Part shown: positions 1-6,271 of the stretch, piece by piece
Numbering within the stretch: the first letter of the stretch is position 1
How the letters are laid out: every line of letters begins with the position of its first letter
Origin: an uncultured Oscillospiraceae bacterium
Lineage (GTDB): Bacteria; Bacillota; Clostridia; Oscillospirales; Oscillospiraceae
Length of the DNA stretch: 21,141 nt
Direction of reading: 5' to 3'
Assembly: GCA_934569195.1 (NCBI GenBank)
Contig: CAKTKB010000013.1
Location: 1-21,141, forward strand
Made by a program: the position numbers and the translations under genes
Notes under the pieces: generated by a model
Told to the model about the DNA's origin: nothing
Database searches by the model: none
What the model saw: the letters and a program-made list of their open reading frames with translations, nothing else

Positions 1-302
1 GCGCCCAGGTTGGCGGCGGCCGATGCCACGTAGTCGGTGACAAATCCGGATGTAGCCAGCGTGACGGGCCGCGTGTCCATGGCAGACAATGCCTTCAGGA
101 CGCTGATTCCGTCGCGTTTGGACAGCATCAGGTCCAGCACCAGCACATCGGGCTTGCGTTCGGTGGCCAGACGCAGGGCTTGCTCTCCGTCGCCCGCTGT
201 CCCCACAACCTGGAAACGTTCGGATTGCTGCAGTGCAGCGGACAGGGCAGAACAGAATTCTTCACTGCTGTCCGCAATCAATACGGTTGTACAATTGTCC
301 AT
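1..302 (-). CDS. spo0A: Sporulation response regulator Spo0A, N-terminal receiver part (truncated by window edge)
   Basis: The ATG at 302 follows an AGGAGAGG ribosome binding site, and 100 codons are visible before the window ends. The product is a response-regulator receiver domain: a hydrophobic first strand ending in A-D-S (residues 10-12), then PDVLVLD with the likely phosphoacceptor Asp57, then the SKRDGISVLKAL helix. That last block is typical of Spo0A, the phosphorelay-controlled master regulator of sporulation; the DNA-binding domain would lie outside the window. One oddity is that the usual pair of acidic residues at the end of strand 1 (DD in Bacillus subtilis Spo0A) is Asp11-Ser12 here. 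The gene diverges from the M3 peptidase gene. Upstream it has a sigma-A-like promoter and two sites matching the box that Spo0A itself binds, so autoregulation is likely. Identification as Spo0A rather than another receiver protein rests on similarity I recognise and on these boxes. Confidence 0.82.
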   Translation of the reverse strand, partial: MDNCTTVLIADSSEEFCSALSAALQQSERFQVVGTAGDGEQALRLATERKPDVLVLDLMLSKRDGISVLKALSAMDTRPVTLATSGFVTDYVASAAANLG

Positions 303-341
303 AACTTCCTCTCCTGACTTCATTAGTTTTCTCCCTGCACC

Positions 342-357
342 CGGCAGAGGTCTGCCG
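342..357 (-). repeat. Short inverted repeat in the spo0A 5' leader
   Basis: CGGCAGA and TCTGCCG are perfect complements separated by two bases. The dyad lies just after the predicted spo0A transcription start (near 366), so it could be a 5' stem in the mRNA or a protein-binding dyad. No function can be assigned. Confidence 0.4.
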
Positions 358-372
358 CCGTGCTTCAAATAT

Positions 373-401
373 AATCTAGCATAATGCAGCAATTTTTGCA
401 A
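373..401 (-). promoter_or_regulatory. Predicted sigma-A promoter of spo0A
   Basis: On the minus strand, TTGCAA (401-396) is followed after 17 bases by TAGATT (378-373). TGC stands directly before the -10 box, giving an extended -10. The predicted start of transcription is near 366, leaving a leader of about 64 nt. I did not find a convincing sigma-H promoter, which other spo0A genes have. Confidence 0.6.
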
Positions 402-437
402 GGAAAAACGAAAACAATCGCTCGCCAAAAACCGCTA

Positions 438-449
438 TTTTTCGACAAA
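438..449 (-). promoter_or_regulatory. 0A box (Spo0A binding site), perfect match
   Basis: Read on the minus strand the site is TTTGTCGAAAAA, a 12 of 12 match to the known Spo0A box and including the core TGTCGAA. It lies about 37 bp upstream of the -35 box of the spo0A promoter and about 84 bp upstream of the divergent peptidase promoter, so either could be the target. Confidence 0.72.
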
Positions 450-466
450 ATACATAGAACTTCATA

Positions 467-478
467 TTTTTCGACATA
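467..478 (-). promoter_or_regulatory. Second 0A box
   Basis: Read on the minus strand the site is TATGTCGAAAAA, one mismatch from the Spo0A box, with the core TGTCGAA intact. It has the same orientation as the first box and starts 29 bp away from it, close to three helical turns. The pair makes a chance match less likely. Confidence 0.65.
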
Positions 479-532
479 AATCGACGCGGAGCGCGGACAC
501 GAGGCGGCCCGCGGGATATTCCGGCGCCCTGG

Positions 533-561
533 TTGACGCGGAGAGCCGGGTGGTGTAATAT
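533..561 (+). promoter_or_regulatory. Predicted sigma-A promoter of the peptidase pair
   Basis: TTGACG (533-538) and TAATAT (556-561) are separated by 17 bases. The transcript would start near 568, about 30 nt before the start codon at 599, and carries a CGGAGGAG ribosome binding site at 584-591. A 9-base direct repeat, GACGCGGAG, occurs at 483-491 and at 535-543; the second copy overlaps the -35 box. Confidence 0.6.
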
Positions 562-598
562 ATAGCCATATTTCAGACAGAACCGGAGGAGTCAAAAA

Positions 599-2356
599 AT
601 GAACGAAGTATGGAACCTGGACCCGATTTACAAGGGCTTTGATGATCCGGCCTTCGAGGCGGATATGGAATCCTTCCGCCGGACGGTGGAGGCATTTGAA
701 GCATTTTCCCGCACGCTTAAGGATGCGCAGCCGCAGGAGGGGCTTCGCCGGGGTATCGAGCTGGAGGAGCAGGCGACCCGTATCGGCAGTAAGCTGGCGG
801 AGTATTGCTCCCTGCGGCAGGCGGCCAACACGCGTGACAGCGAAAGCGGCTCCCAGATGGGCCGTATCCTGTCGATCGACAGCGGCCTTGCCGGTCCGGA
901 AGCGGCCTTCCGGCAGTGGGCGGGTTCCCTGCCGGATCTTATGGAGCGGGTGGAGCAGGATGCATCTCTGCGGGAGTACCGCTTCCTCTTTGCAGGCATC
1001 GCGGATTCCGCACGGTATCTCCTGCCGGGAGCAGGGGAGGAGATCGAGGCGAGACTTCGCATGTCCGGCTCCAGCGCCTGGTCGGATATGCAGCAGTATC
1101 TGACGAGTACCGTCCCGGTGACATACCGCGGGGAGACGACGAACCTGTCAGCTATCCGCAATCTGGCTTACGATGCCGATCCGCAGGTGCGGCGGGACGC
1201 ATACGAGGCGGAGCTTGCCTGCTATGACCGGATCCGGGATGCAGTTGCCTATTCTTTGAATTCCATAAAGCTGGAGACGATTTCCGACTGCCGGCTGCGG
1301 GGGTATGCTTCTCCTCTGGAGCGGACCCTGAAGCATTCTCACATGCAAAAGGCGACGCTGGACGCAATGCTGGCGGCTATGGACCGCTACCTGCCGAAAT
1401 TCTGGCAGTATCTGAAGGCCAAGGGGAAGGCCCTGGGCCACGAGAACGGGCTGCCCTGGTATGATCTGTTTGCCCCGATGGGGAAGTCCTCCACCAAGCT
1501 GACGACGCAGCAGGCCCGGGATTACCTGGTGGAGCTGTTTGGAAAGTTCAACCCGGAAGAAGCCGAAATGATTGCGGAAGCATTTGACAACGCATGGATC
1601 GATTTTTATCCCCGGGACGGAAAAGCGGGCGGCGCCTTCTGTGCATATGTGGAGTGCCTGCAGCAGAGCAGAATCCTGACGAATTTTGACGGAATGTTCG
1701 GGGATGTGGTGACGCTGGCCCATGAGCTTGGCCATGCTTATCATAATTTCTGCCTGCGGGACCATCGAGTGCTGAACCGGGATTACTCCATGCCGCTGGC
1801 CGAGACGGCCTCCACGTTCAATGAATGCGTTGTGATGGCGTCGGCTATCCGGAATGCGGCTGACAAGGATGAGCAGCTGGCCCTCATTGAGTCCCAGCTC
1901 CAGGATGCGGCTCAGATCATCTGCGATATTTATTCTCGCTACCGGTTTGAGTCCATGGTGCTGGACAACCGGGAGGAGAAATTTATGGATGCCGATACGC
2001 TGTGTGACTACATGTTGACCGCACAGAAGCAGTCCTACGGCGACGGCCTGGATCCGGACTGCCTGCATCCGTATATGTGGGTGTGCAAGAGCCATTACTA
2101 CGGCCCGACCTTCTATAATTTCCCCTATGCCTTCGGCGGACTGTTCGCCCGGGGCCTGTATGCCCAGTACGAGAAGGAAGGGGCGGACTTCCTGCCGAAG
2201 TACCGCAAGCTGCTTTATACCACCACGGTCGCCACGGCGGAGGATACCGCTAAGGTCGCAGGTATCGACCTGACGGATCAGGCGTTCTGGTGCAGCGCCC
2301 TTCAGACCATTGCCGACCAGATCGATCTGTTCTGCAAATTGGTAGATGCACAATAA
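599..2356 (+). CDS. pepF: M3 family oligoendopeptidase (PepF-like zinc metallopeptidase)
   Basis: This is a 585-residue cytoplasmic zinc peptidase that would cleave short peptides. The zinc site is HELGH at residues 375-379, and the third ligand is probably Glu402 in AETAS, at the spacing typical of family M3. The N-terminus (WNLDPIYKGFDD) is the usual opening of the PepF/M3 clade, and no signal peptide is present. Length matches PepF-like enzymes (about 560-610). The ATG at 599 is supported by a GGAGGAG ribosome binding site. An M18 aminopeptidase gene follows after 15 nt, so the two probably form a peptide-degradation operon in which oligopeptides are cut and then trimmed from the N-terminus. 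It could belong to an M3 subclade distinct from true PepF, so the symbol is approximate while the family is secure. Confidence 0.9.
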   Translation: MNEVWNLDPIYKGFDDPAFEADMESFRRTVEAFEAFSRTLKDAQPQEGLRRGIELEEQATRIGSKLAEYCSLRQAANTRDSESGSQMGRILSIDSGLAGPEAAFRQWAGSLPDLMERVEQDASLREYRFLFAGIADSARYLLPGAGEEIEARLRMSGSSAWSDMQQYLTSTVPVTYRGETTNLSAIRNLAYDADPQVRRDAYEAELACYDRIRDAVAYSLNSIKLETISDCRLRGYASPLERTLKHSHMQKATLDAMLAAMDRYLPKFWQYLKAKGKALGHENGLPWYDLFAPMGKSSTKLTTQQARDYLVELFGKFNPEEAEMIAEAFDNAWIDFYPRDGKAGGAFCAYVECLQQSRILTNFDGMFGDVVTLAHELGHAYHNFCLRDHRVLNRDYSMPLAETASTFNECVVMASAIRNAADKDEQLALIESQLQDAAQIICDIYSRYRFESMVLDNREEKFMDADTLCDYMLTAQKQSYGDGLDPDCLHPYMWVCKSHYYGPTFYNFPYAFGGLFARGLYAQYEKEGADFLPKYRKLLYTTTVATAEDTAKVAGIDLTDQAFWCSALQTIADQIDLFCKLVDAQ

Positions 2357-2371
2357 TTGGGAGGTATGGAT

Positions 2372-3658
2372 ATGGAAAAGCAAGTTCAGGCACTGCTGCA
2401 ATTTCTGGACGCCGCGCACAGCGTTTATCATGCGGTGGCCTATCTGGAGAAAACGCTGGCAGATGCCGGATACGTACGCCTGCAGGAGCAGGAAAAGTGG
2501 GAGCTGACGCCGGGCGGAAAATACTATGTGATCCGGGGCGGCAGCGCGATTATGGCTTTCCGGGTTCCGGAGCAGACTCCCGTGGGCTTTATGATGAGCG
2601 CCAGTCACTCCGACCGTCCGACCTTCAAAATCAAGGAGCATAGTGAGATGGTTGGGCAGTATACGCGCCTGGCTACCGAGCGCTACGGCGGTATGCTGAT
2701 GGCTCCCTGGTTGGACCGGCCCCTCTCCCTTGCCGGACGGGTGCTGGTGCAGACGGATGGGGGAGTGGAGGAAAAGCTGCTGGACGCGGATCAGGACCTG
2801 CTGCTGATTCCCAATGTAGCGATCCACATGAACCGCAAAGCAAACGACGGCTACAGCTGGAATCCCGTAACGGACACGATCCCGCTGGTGGGGACCAAAG
2901 CGGCGGCGGGCAAGCTCTGGGCGATGCTGGAGACGCTTGCCGGAGGGAAAATTCTGGGGCATGACCTGTACCTGTACGTCCGGGAAAAATCTACGGTATG
3001 GGGTGTGGATCAGGAATTTGTTTCCGGCCCGGCGCTGGACGATCTTGCCTGCGTCTGGGGATGTACCCAGGGCTTCCTGAATGCCGCTCCGGCACGCAGC
3101 CTGCCGGTCCTGTGCGTGTTTGACAGCGAGGAGGTTGGCTCCTGTTCGGTTCAGGGAGCGGCCTCTACGATCCTTGCGGACGTGCTGAGCCGGATATGCC
3201 GCAGCCTGAATCTGGAGCAGGAGCGTATGCTTGCCCAGTCCTTCCTGGTTTCGGCGGATAATGCCCACGCGGTCCATCCGAACCATCCGGAATATGCCGA
3301 CGCGGGAAATGCCCCTGTGGTTGGGGGCGGCGTTGTGCTGAAATTCAACGCGAACCAGCGGTACACGACGGACGGCCTGTCCGCGGCGGTTTTCCGGAAA
3401 ATCTGCGCAGATGCTCAGGCACCGCTGCAAAGCTATTGCAACCGGGCGGACATCCCCGGCGGTTCCACCCTGGGCAATATTTCTTTGACCCATGTTTCGG
3501 TTCCCACGGTGGATATCGGGCTGCCCCAGCTTGCCATGCACTCGTGCTATGAGACGGCGGGGAAGGCGGACGTGCTGTCCCTGGAGACGGCAATGACGGC
3601 CTTTTACGGCACATCCATGGTGCGCGACGCCAATCGGATCGTTCTGGAGAAGGGCTGA
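2372..3658 (+). CDS. apeB: M18 family aminopeptidase
   Basis: This 428-residue protein is an M18 (aspartyl aminopeptidase type) metallopeptidase that removes N-terminal, often acidic, residues from peptides in the cytoplasm. Visible metal-site and catalytic signatures in order are SASHSDRP near the N-terminus, ALDDLACVW in the middle, FDSEEVGS, SADNAHAVHPN, and MHSCYET near the C-terminus, all in the order expected for M18. Length fits the family (about 420-470). I chose the ATG at 2372 because GGGAGG at 2359-2364 sits 7 nt before it; an ATG at 2366 is too close to that site, and a TTG at 2357 lies inside the stop region of the previous gene. It is the second gene of the peptidase operon. No terminator is visible after it. 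Confidence 0.9.
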   Translation: MEKQVQALLQFLDAAHSVYHAVAYLEKTLADAGYVRLQEQEKWELTPGGKYYVIRGGSAIMAFRVPEQTPVGFMMSASHSDRPTFKIKEHSEMVGQYTRLATERYGGMLMAPWLDRPLSLAGRVLVQTDGGVEEKLLDADQDLLLIPNVAIHMNRKANDGYSWNPVTDTIPLVGTKAAAGKLWAMLETLAGGKILGHDLYLYVREKSTVWGVDQEFVSGPALDDLACVWGCTQGFLNAAPARSLPVLCVFDSEEVGSCSVQGAASTILADVLSRICRSLNLEQERMLAQSFLVSADNAHAVHPNHPEYADAGNAPVVGGGVVLKFNANQRYTTDGLSAAVFRKICADAQAPLQSYCNRADIPGGSTLGNISLTHVSVPTVDIGLPQLAMHSCYETAGKADVLSLETAMTAFYGTSMVRDANRIVLEKG

Positions 3659-3674
3659 GCAGAGGAATAGGGAC

Positions 3675-3689
3675 TGTGCATATTGCACA
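3675..3689. repeat. Operator-like dyad upstream of ugpC
   Basis: TGTGCA-TAT-TGCACA is a perfect 6+3+6 inverted repeat lying 35 bp upstream of the ugpC -35 box. It is followed by an A run rather than a T run, so it is not a plus-strand terminator for the peptidase genes. A regulator-binding site is possible but nothing identifies the regulator. Confidence 0.35.
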
Positions 3690-3723
3690 AAAAATACCCC
3701 TTAAAACTGTCTAAAACGACCTG

Positions 3724-3752
3724 TTGCGGATCGACGTTTTTTGTGATACACT
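3724..3752 (+). promoter_or_regulatory. Predicted sigma-A promoter of ugpC
   Basis: TTGCGG (3724-3729) and TACACT (3747-3752) are separated by 17 bases, and TGA directly before the -10 box gives an extended -10. Transcription would start near 3759 and make a 5' leader of about 175 nt, long for this window. AAAACG (3713-3718) and CGTTTT (3735-3740) form an inverted repeat that brackets the -35 box, a possible repressor site. Confidence 0.6.
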
Positions 3753-3810
3753 ATACCCATCCAGGTGTACCCTGCCTACTCCACAACAATAGGCACGGTT
3801 CATCAAAAAA

Positions 3811-3933
3811 GGAGGATAATTAACCCCGCCAGACTCGCGGTGCGGCAGTGTGGAGACCTGCCGTAAAGCAGTGCCGTCCTCGTGGCGGCTGCGAGAGCGT
3901 AAGCGCGGATGCCTTGCGCCCAGAGTCGTTGCT
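3811..3933 (+). promoter_or_regulatory. Structured 5' leader of ugpC with an orphan Shine-Dalgarno; candidate cis-regulatory RNA
   Basis: A strong GGAGG (3811-3815) has no ATG, GTG or TTG at usable distance. The likely start codon is at 3934 and has only a weak AGAG before it. The 118 nt between can fold by eye into several helices: CCGC/GCGG (3826-3829 with 3837-3840), CGGCAG/CTGCCG (3843-3848 with 3858-3863), GCAG..CCG/CGGCTGC (3868-3876 with 3886-3892) and GCGC/GCGC (3903-3906 with 3916-3919). The loop of the first hairpin holds GACTC (3832-3836), complementary to GAGTC (3923-3927) six bases before the start codon, so a pseudoknot is possible. TTGC/GCAA (3929-3932 with 3937-3940) would put the start codon in a hairpin loop. 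From memory, RNA motifs called malK-I, -II and -III are described before this kind of ATPase gene; whether this is one of them is untested. Confidence 0.5.
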
Positions 3934-5127
3934 ATGGCAAGTTTGACCCTTAAGAACATCAAGAAAATCTACCCGTTCAGCGGAGACGACGAGAAGAAGA
4001 AAAAGAAAAAGAAGAAGGATGAGCCCGAAGAGAAGAAGGTCAACCTTCAGATTACGGACAAGGGCGTCGTTGCGGTTCAGGAATTCAACCTGGACATCAA
4101 GGACAAGGAGTTTATCGTTCTGGTCGGTCCCTCCGGCTGCGGTAAGTCCACGACGCTTCGTATGATCGCCGGCCTGGAGGAAATTTCCGAGGGCGAGCTG
4201 TACATCGGTGACCGCCTGGTCAATGAAGTTGCTCCTAAGGATCGGGATATTGCCATGGTTTTCCAGAACTATGCTCTGTACCCGCATATGACGGTGTATG
4301 ATAACATGGCGTTTGCTCTGAAGCTGCGCCACACGCCCAAGGATGAGATCGACCGCAAGGTGAAGGAAGCGGCGGAAATCCTGGACATCACCCAGTACCT
4401 GGGCCGTAAGCCCAAGGCCCTGTCCGGCGGTCAGCGCCAGCGTGTCGCCATCGGCCGCGCAATTGTCCGCGCGCCTCAGGTCATGCTGATGGACGAGCCT
4501 CTGTCTAACCTGGACGCCAAGCTGCGTAACCAGATGCGTGCGGAGATCATCAAGCTCCGTGAGCGGATCGATACGACCTTCATCTATGTTACCCACGACC
4601 AGACCGAGGCCATGACCCTGGGCGATCGGATCGTCATCATGAAGGACGGCTTCATTCAGCAGATCGGTACGCCCCAGGAGGTGTTCAACCATCCGTATAA
4701 TCTGTTCGTCGCCGGCTTTATCGGCACGCCGCAGATGAATATGTTTGACGCTCGCCTGGTTAAGAAGGACGGCAAGTACGCCGTGGATCTGGCCGGCTAT
4801 GTGGTGGAGCTTTCTGCCGACAAGCAGGCGGCTCTGACCAAGAACAAGGTCGCCGAGCAGGATGTTGTTCTGGGCGTTCGCCCCGAGCACATTCAGCTGG
4901 AGAACGCCGGCATCAGCGCCAAGGTGGATGTGCATGAGATGATGGGTTCTACCGTGCATCTGCACGTGACGGCCCTGGGCCGGGATGTGGTTCTGGTGGT
5001 GTCCACCATGAACATGACGGGCGCGGAGATTGCGGCCCTGGCTACCGGCGCTTCCGTGAAGTTCGGCTTCGGCGGCAACGTTTGCCATGTGTTCAGCAAG
5101 GAGACCGGCATCAACCTGGAAGCATAA
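3934..5127 (+). CDS. ugpC: Carbohydrate ABC transporter ATP-binding protein, UgpC/MsmK/MalK type
   Basis: This 397-residue protein is the ATPase that powers sugar import by CUT1-type ABC transporters at the inner face of the membrane. Visible motifs are Walker A GPSGCGKST (65-73), Q-loop Gln111 in VFQNYALYPHM, signature LSGGQ (163-167), Walker B ending in MDEP with catalytic Glu188, and the H-loop His221 in YVTHDQTEAMTLGDR. A C-terminal TOBE-like regulatory region follows from about 240. An unusual lysine-rich insert (eight consecutive Lys, residues 21-28, then acidic and Lys residues) lies between the first strand and the nucleotide-binding core. No permease or binding-protein gene is nearby, which fits a shared ATPase serving several transporters. 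The start at 3934 (MASLTLKNIKKIYP) matches the family; an in-frame GTG at 3850 would add 28 Arg-rich residues with no family resemblance. The gene is flanked by its own promoter and terminator. Confidence 0.92.
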   Translation: MASLTLKNIKKIYPFSGDDEKKKKKKKKDEPEEKKVNLQITDKGVVAVQEFNLDIKDKEFIVLVGPSGCGKSTTLRMIAGLEEISEGELYIGDRLVNEVAPKDRDIAMVFQNYALYPHMTVYDNMAFALKLRHTPKDEIDRKVKEAAEILDITQYLGRKPKALSGGQRQRVAIGRAIVRAPQVMLMDEPLSNLDAKLRNQMRAEIIKLRERIDTTFIYVTHDQTEAMTLGDRIVIMKDGFIQQIGTPQEVFNHPYNLFVAGFIGTPQMNMFDARLVKKDGKYAVDLAGYVVELSADKQAALTKNKVAEQDVVLGVRPEHIQLENAGISAKVDVHEMMGSTVHLHVTALGRDVVLVVSTMNMTGAEIAALATGASVKFGFGGNVCHVFSKETGINLEA

Positions 5128-5146
5128 TTTTCATACGGTTTGTCTG

Positions 5147-5174
5147 CCCCGCCTCGCCTATCGGCGAGGCGGGG
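5147..5174 (+). terminator. Rho-independent terminator of ugpC
   Basis: CCCCGCCTCGCC and GGCGAGGCGGGG form a perfect 12-bp stem with a TATC loop, 19 nt after the ugpC stop codon. The T tail is short (TTGTAATT), but the stem is very stable. Confidence 0.8.
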
Positions 5175-5180
5175 TTGTAA

Positions 5181-5215
5181 TTGACGGAAGCTTTCGGGGC
5201 AGGCGCGGGGATAAT
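5181..5215 (+). promoter_or_regulatory. Possible promoter elements before the bile salt hydrolase gene
   Basis: TTGACG (5181-5186) and GATAAT (5210-5215) look like -35 and -10 boxes, but 23 bases separate them, too many for a normal sigma-A promoter. Either the -10 works with a poor -35, an activator is needed, or the match is chance. No better promoter was found between the ugpC terminator and this gene. Confidence 0.25.
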
Positions 5216-5269
5216 TTCTTTCCCCGGCGGAAAAATAGATGGGAAACAGCCCAAACAGGAGGAAGAAAT

Positions 5270-6268
5270 ATGTGTACGGCAGCAGCTTACAAGACCCGCG
5301 ATTTTTACTTCGGCAGGACACTGGACTACGAATTTTCTTACGGCGACGAGGTGATCGTGACGCCGCGCAGATTTCCTTTTTCTATGCGGAGCGGTAGGCA
5401 GCTGACGGAGCATTATGCGCTGATCGGCGCCGGATGCGTTCTGGACGGATACCCCCTTTACTATGACGCGGTGAATGAAAAGGGGCTGGCCATGGCGGGC
5501 TTAAACTTTGTGGGGAATGCCGTTTATGGGGATGAAAAGCCCGGGATGGACAATCTGGCGCAATTTGAGTTCATCCCCTGGATCCTTGGGCAATGCGCCA
5601 GCGTGGCTCAGGCGCGTGAGCTGCTGCACCGTGTGCAGCTGACCCGGGAGCCGTTTCGTCCGGACCTGCCGGTGTCCGATCTTCACTGGATATTGGCAGA
5701 CCGCCGGGAGGCGATTACCGTGGAGGCGGTGAAGGAGGGGCTGATGGTCTACGAAAACCCGCTGGGGGTGCTGACCAACAATCCGCCCTTTCCGCAGCAG
5801 ATGTTCAACCTGAATCAATATATGCACCTTTCCCCCCGGACGCCGGAGAATCACTTTTCCAGCCGTGTTTCCCTGACGGCGTACAGCCGGGGGATGGGAG
5901 CGCTGGGTTTGCCGGGAGATTTGTCCTCCCAGTCCAGATTCGTGCGGGTGGCGTTTACGGCAGCCAACTCCCGTTCCGGCGATTCGGAGGAGGAAAGCGT
6001 CAGCCAGCTGTTTCATATCCTTGGCTCTGTGGATCAGACCAGAGGATGCTGCGATGTGGGAGACGGGAAATATGAGATTACCCTCTATACCGGCTGCTGC
6101 AACGCGGACAAGGGTATTTATTATTACCGCACGTATGACGGCAACCGGATCACCGGCGTGGATATGCACCGGGAGAAGCTGGACGGAGCGGGCCTGATCT
6201 GCTATCCCATGCTTACGGGGCAGCCAATTGAAATTCAGAATGCGCAGCGGGAAGAGAAAGAGAGATAG
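5270..6268 (+). CDS. bsh: Bile salt hydrolase (choloylglycine hydrolase family, Ntn hydrolase)
   Basis: This 332-residue enzyme would hydrolyse the amide bond of glycine- or taurine-conjugated bile acids. After removal of Met1, Cys2 becomes the N-terminal nucleophile (MCTAAAY). All residues known from Clostridium perfringens bile salt hydrolase can be placed: Arg16 and Asp19 (GRTLD), Asn79 (GLNF, aligned with Asn82, where penicillin V acylases of this family have Tyr), Asn170 (LTNNP) and Arg223 (SSQSRFVRVAF). The C-terminal KGIYYYRTYDGN block also matches. There is no signal peptide, so the enzyme is cytoplasmic as usual. The ATG at 5270 follows AGGAGG at 5257-5262 with a 7-nt spacer. An L,D-transpeptidase gene starts 3 nt after the stop, so the two are probably co-transcribed. 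A penicillin V acylase or other linear-amide hydrolase remains possible, but the residue set favours bile salts. Confidence 0.87.
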   Translation: MCTAAAYKTRDFYFGRTLDYEFSYGDEVIVTPRRFPFSMRSGRQLTEHYALIGAGCVLDGYPLYYDAVNEKGLAMAGLNFVGNAVYGDEKPGMDNLAQFEFIPWILGQCASVAQARELLHRVQLTREPFRPDLPVSDLHWILADRREAITVEAVKEGLMVYENPLGVLTNNPPFPQQMFNLNQYMHLSPRTPENHFSSRVSLTAYSRGMGALGLPGDLSSQSRFVRVAFTAANSRSGDSEEESVSQLFHILGSVDQTRGCCDVGDGKYEITLYTGCCNADKGIYYYRTYDGNRITGVDMHREKLDGAGLICYPMLTGQPIEIQNAQREEKER

Positions 6269-6271
6269 GAT

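Noticed and set aside
365..595. 76-codon frame on the minus strand between spo0A and the peptidase gene
   Set aside because: It would start at TTG without a ribosome binding site and overlaps both promoters and the 0A boxes.
1148..3688. Very long open frame on the minus strand across both peptidase genes
   Set aside because: It is the antisense of two genes with clear family motifs. Its product is rich in His, Arg, Gln and Val with no recognisable domain, and GC-rich codon bias keeps stops out of this antisense frame.
3675..3689. Dyad after the aminopeptidase gene considered as a terminator
   Set aside because: It is followed by A residues on the plus strand, not T residues, so it cannot be a standard rho-independent terminator for that gene.
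3850..3933. N-terminal extension of UgpC from an in-frame GTG
   Set aside because: It would add 28 Arg-rich residues unlike the family, and the GTG has no ribosome binding site; the region is better explained as leader RNA.
3820..5088. Open frame antisense to ugpC
   Set aside because: A mirror of the ATPase gene with low-complexity Leu and His runs and no ribosome binding site or domain.
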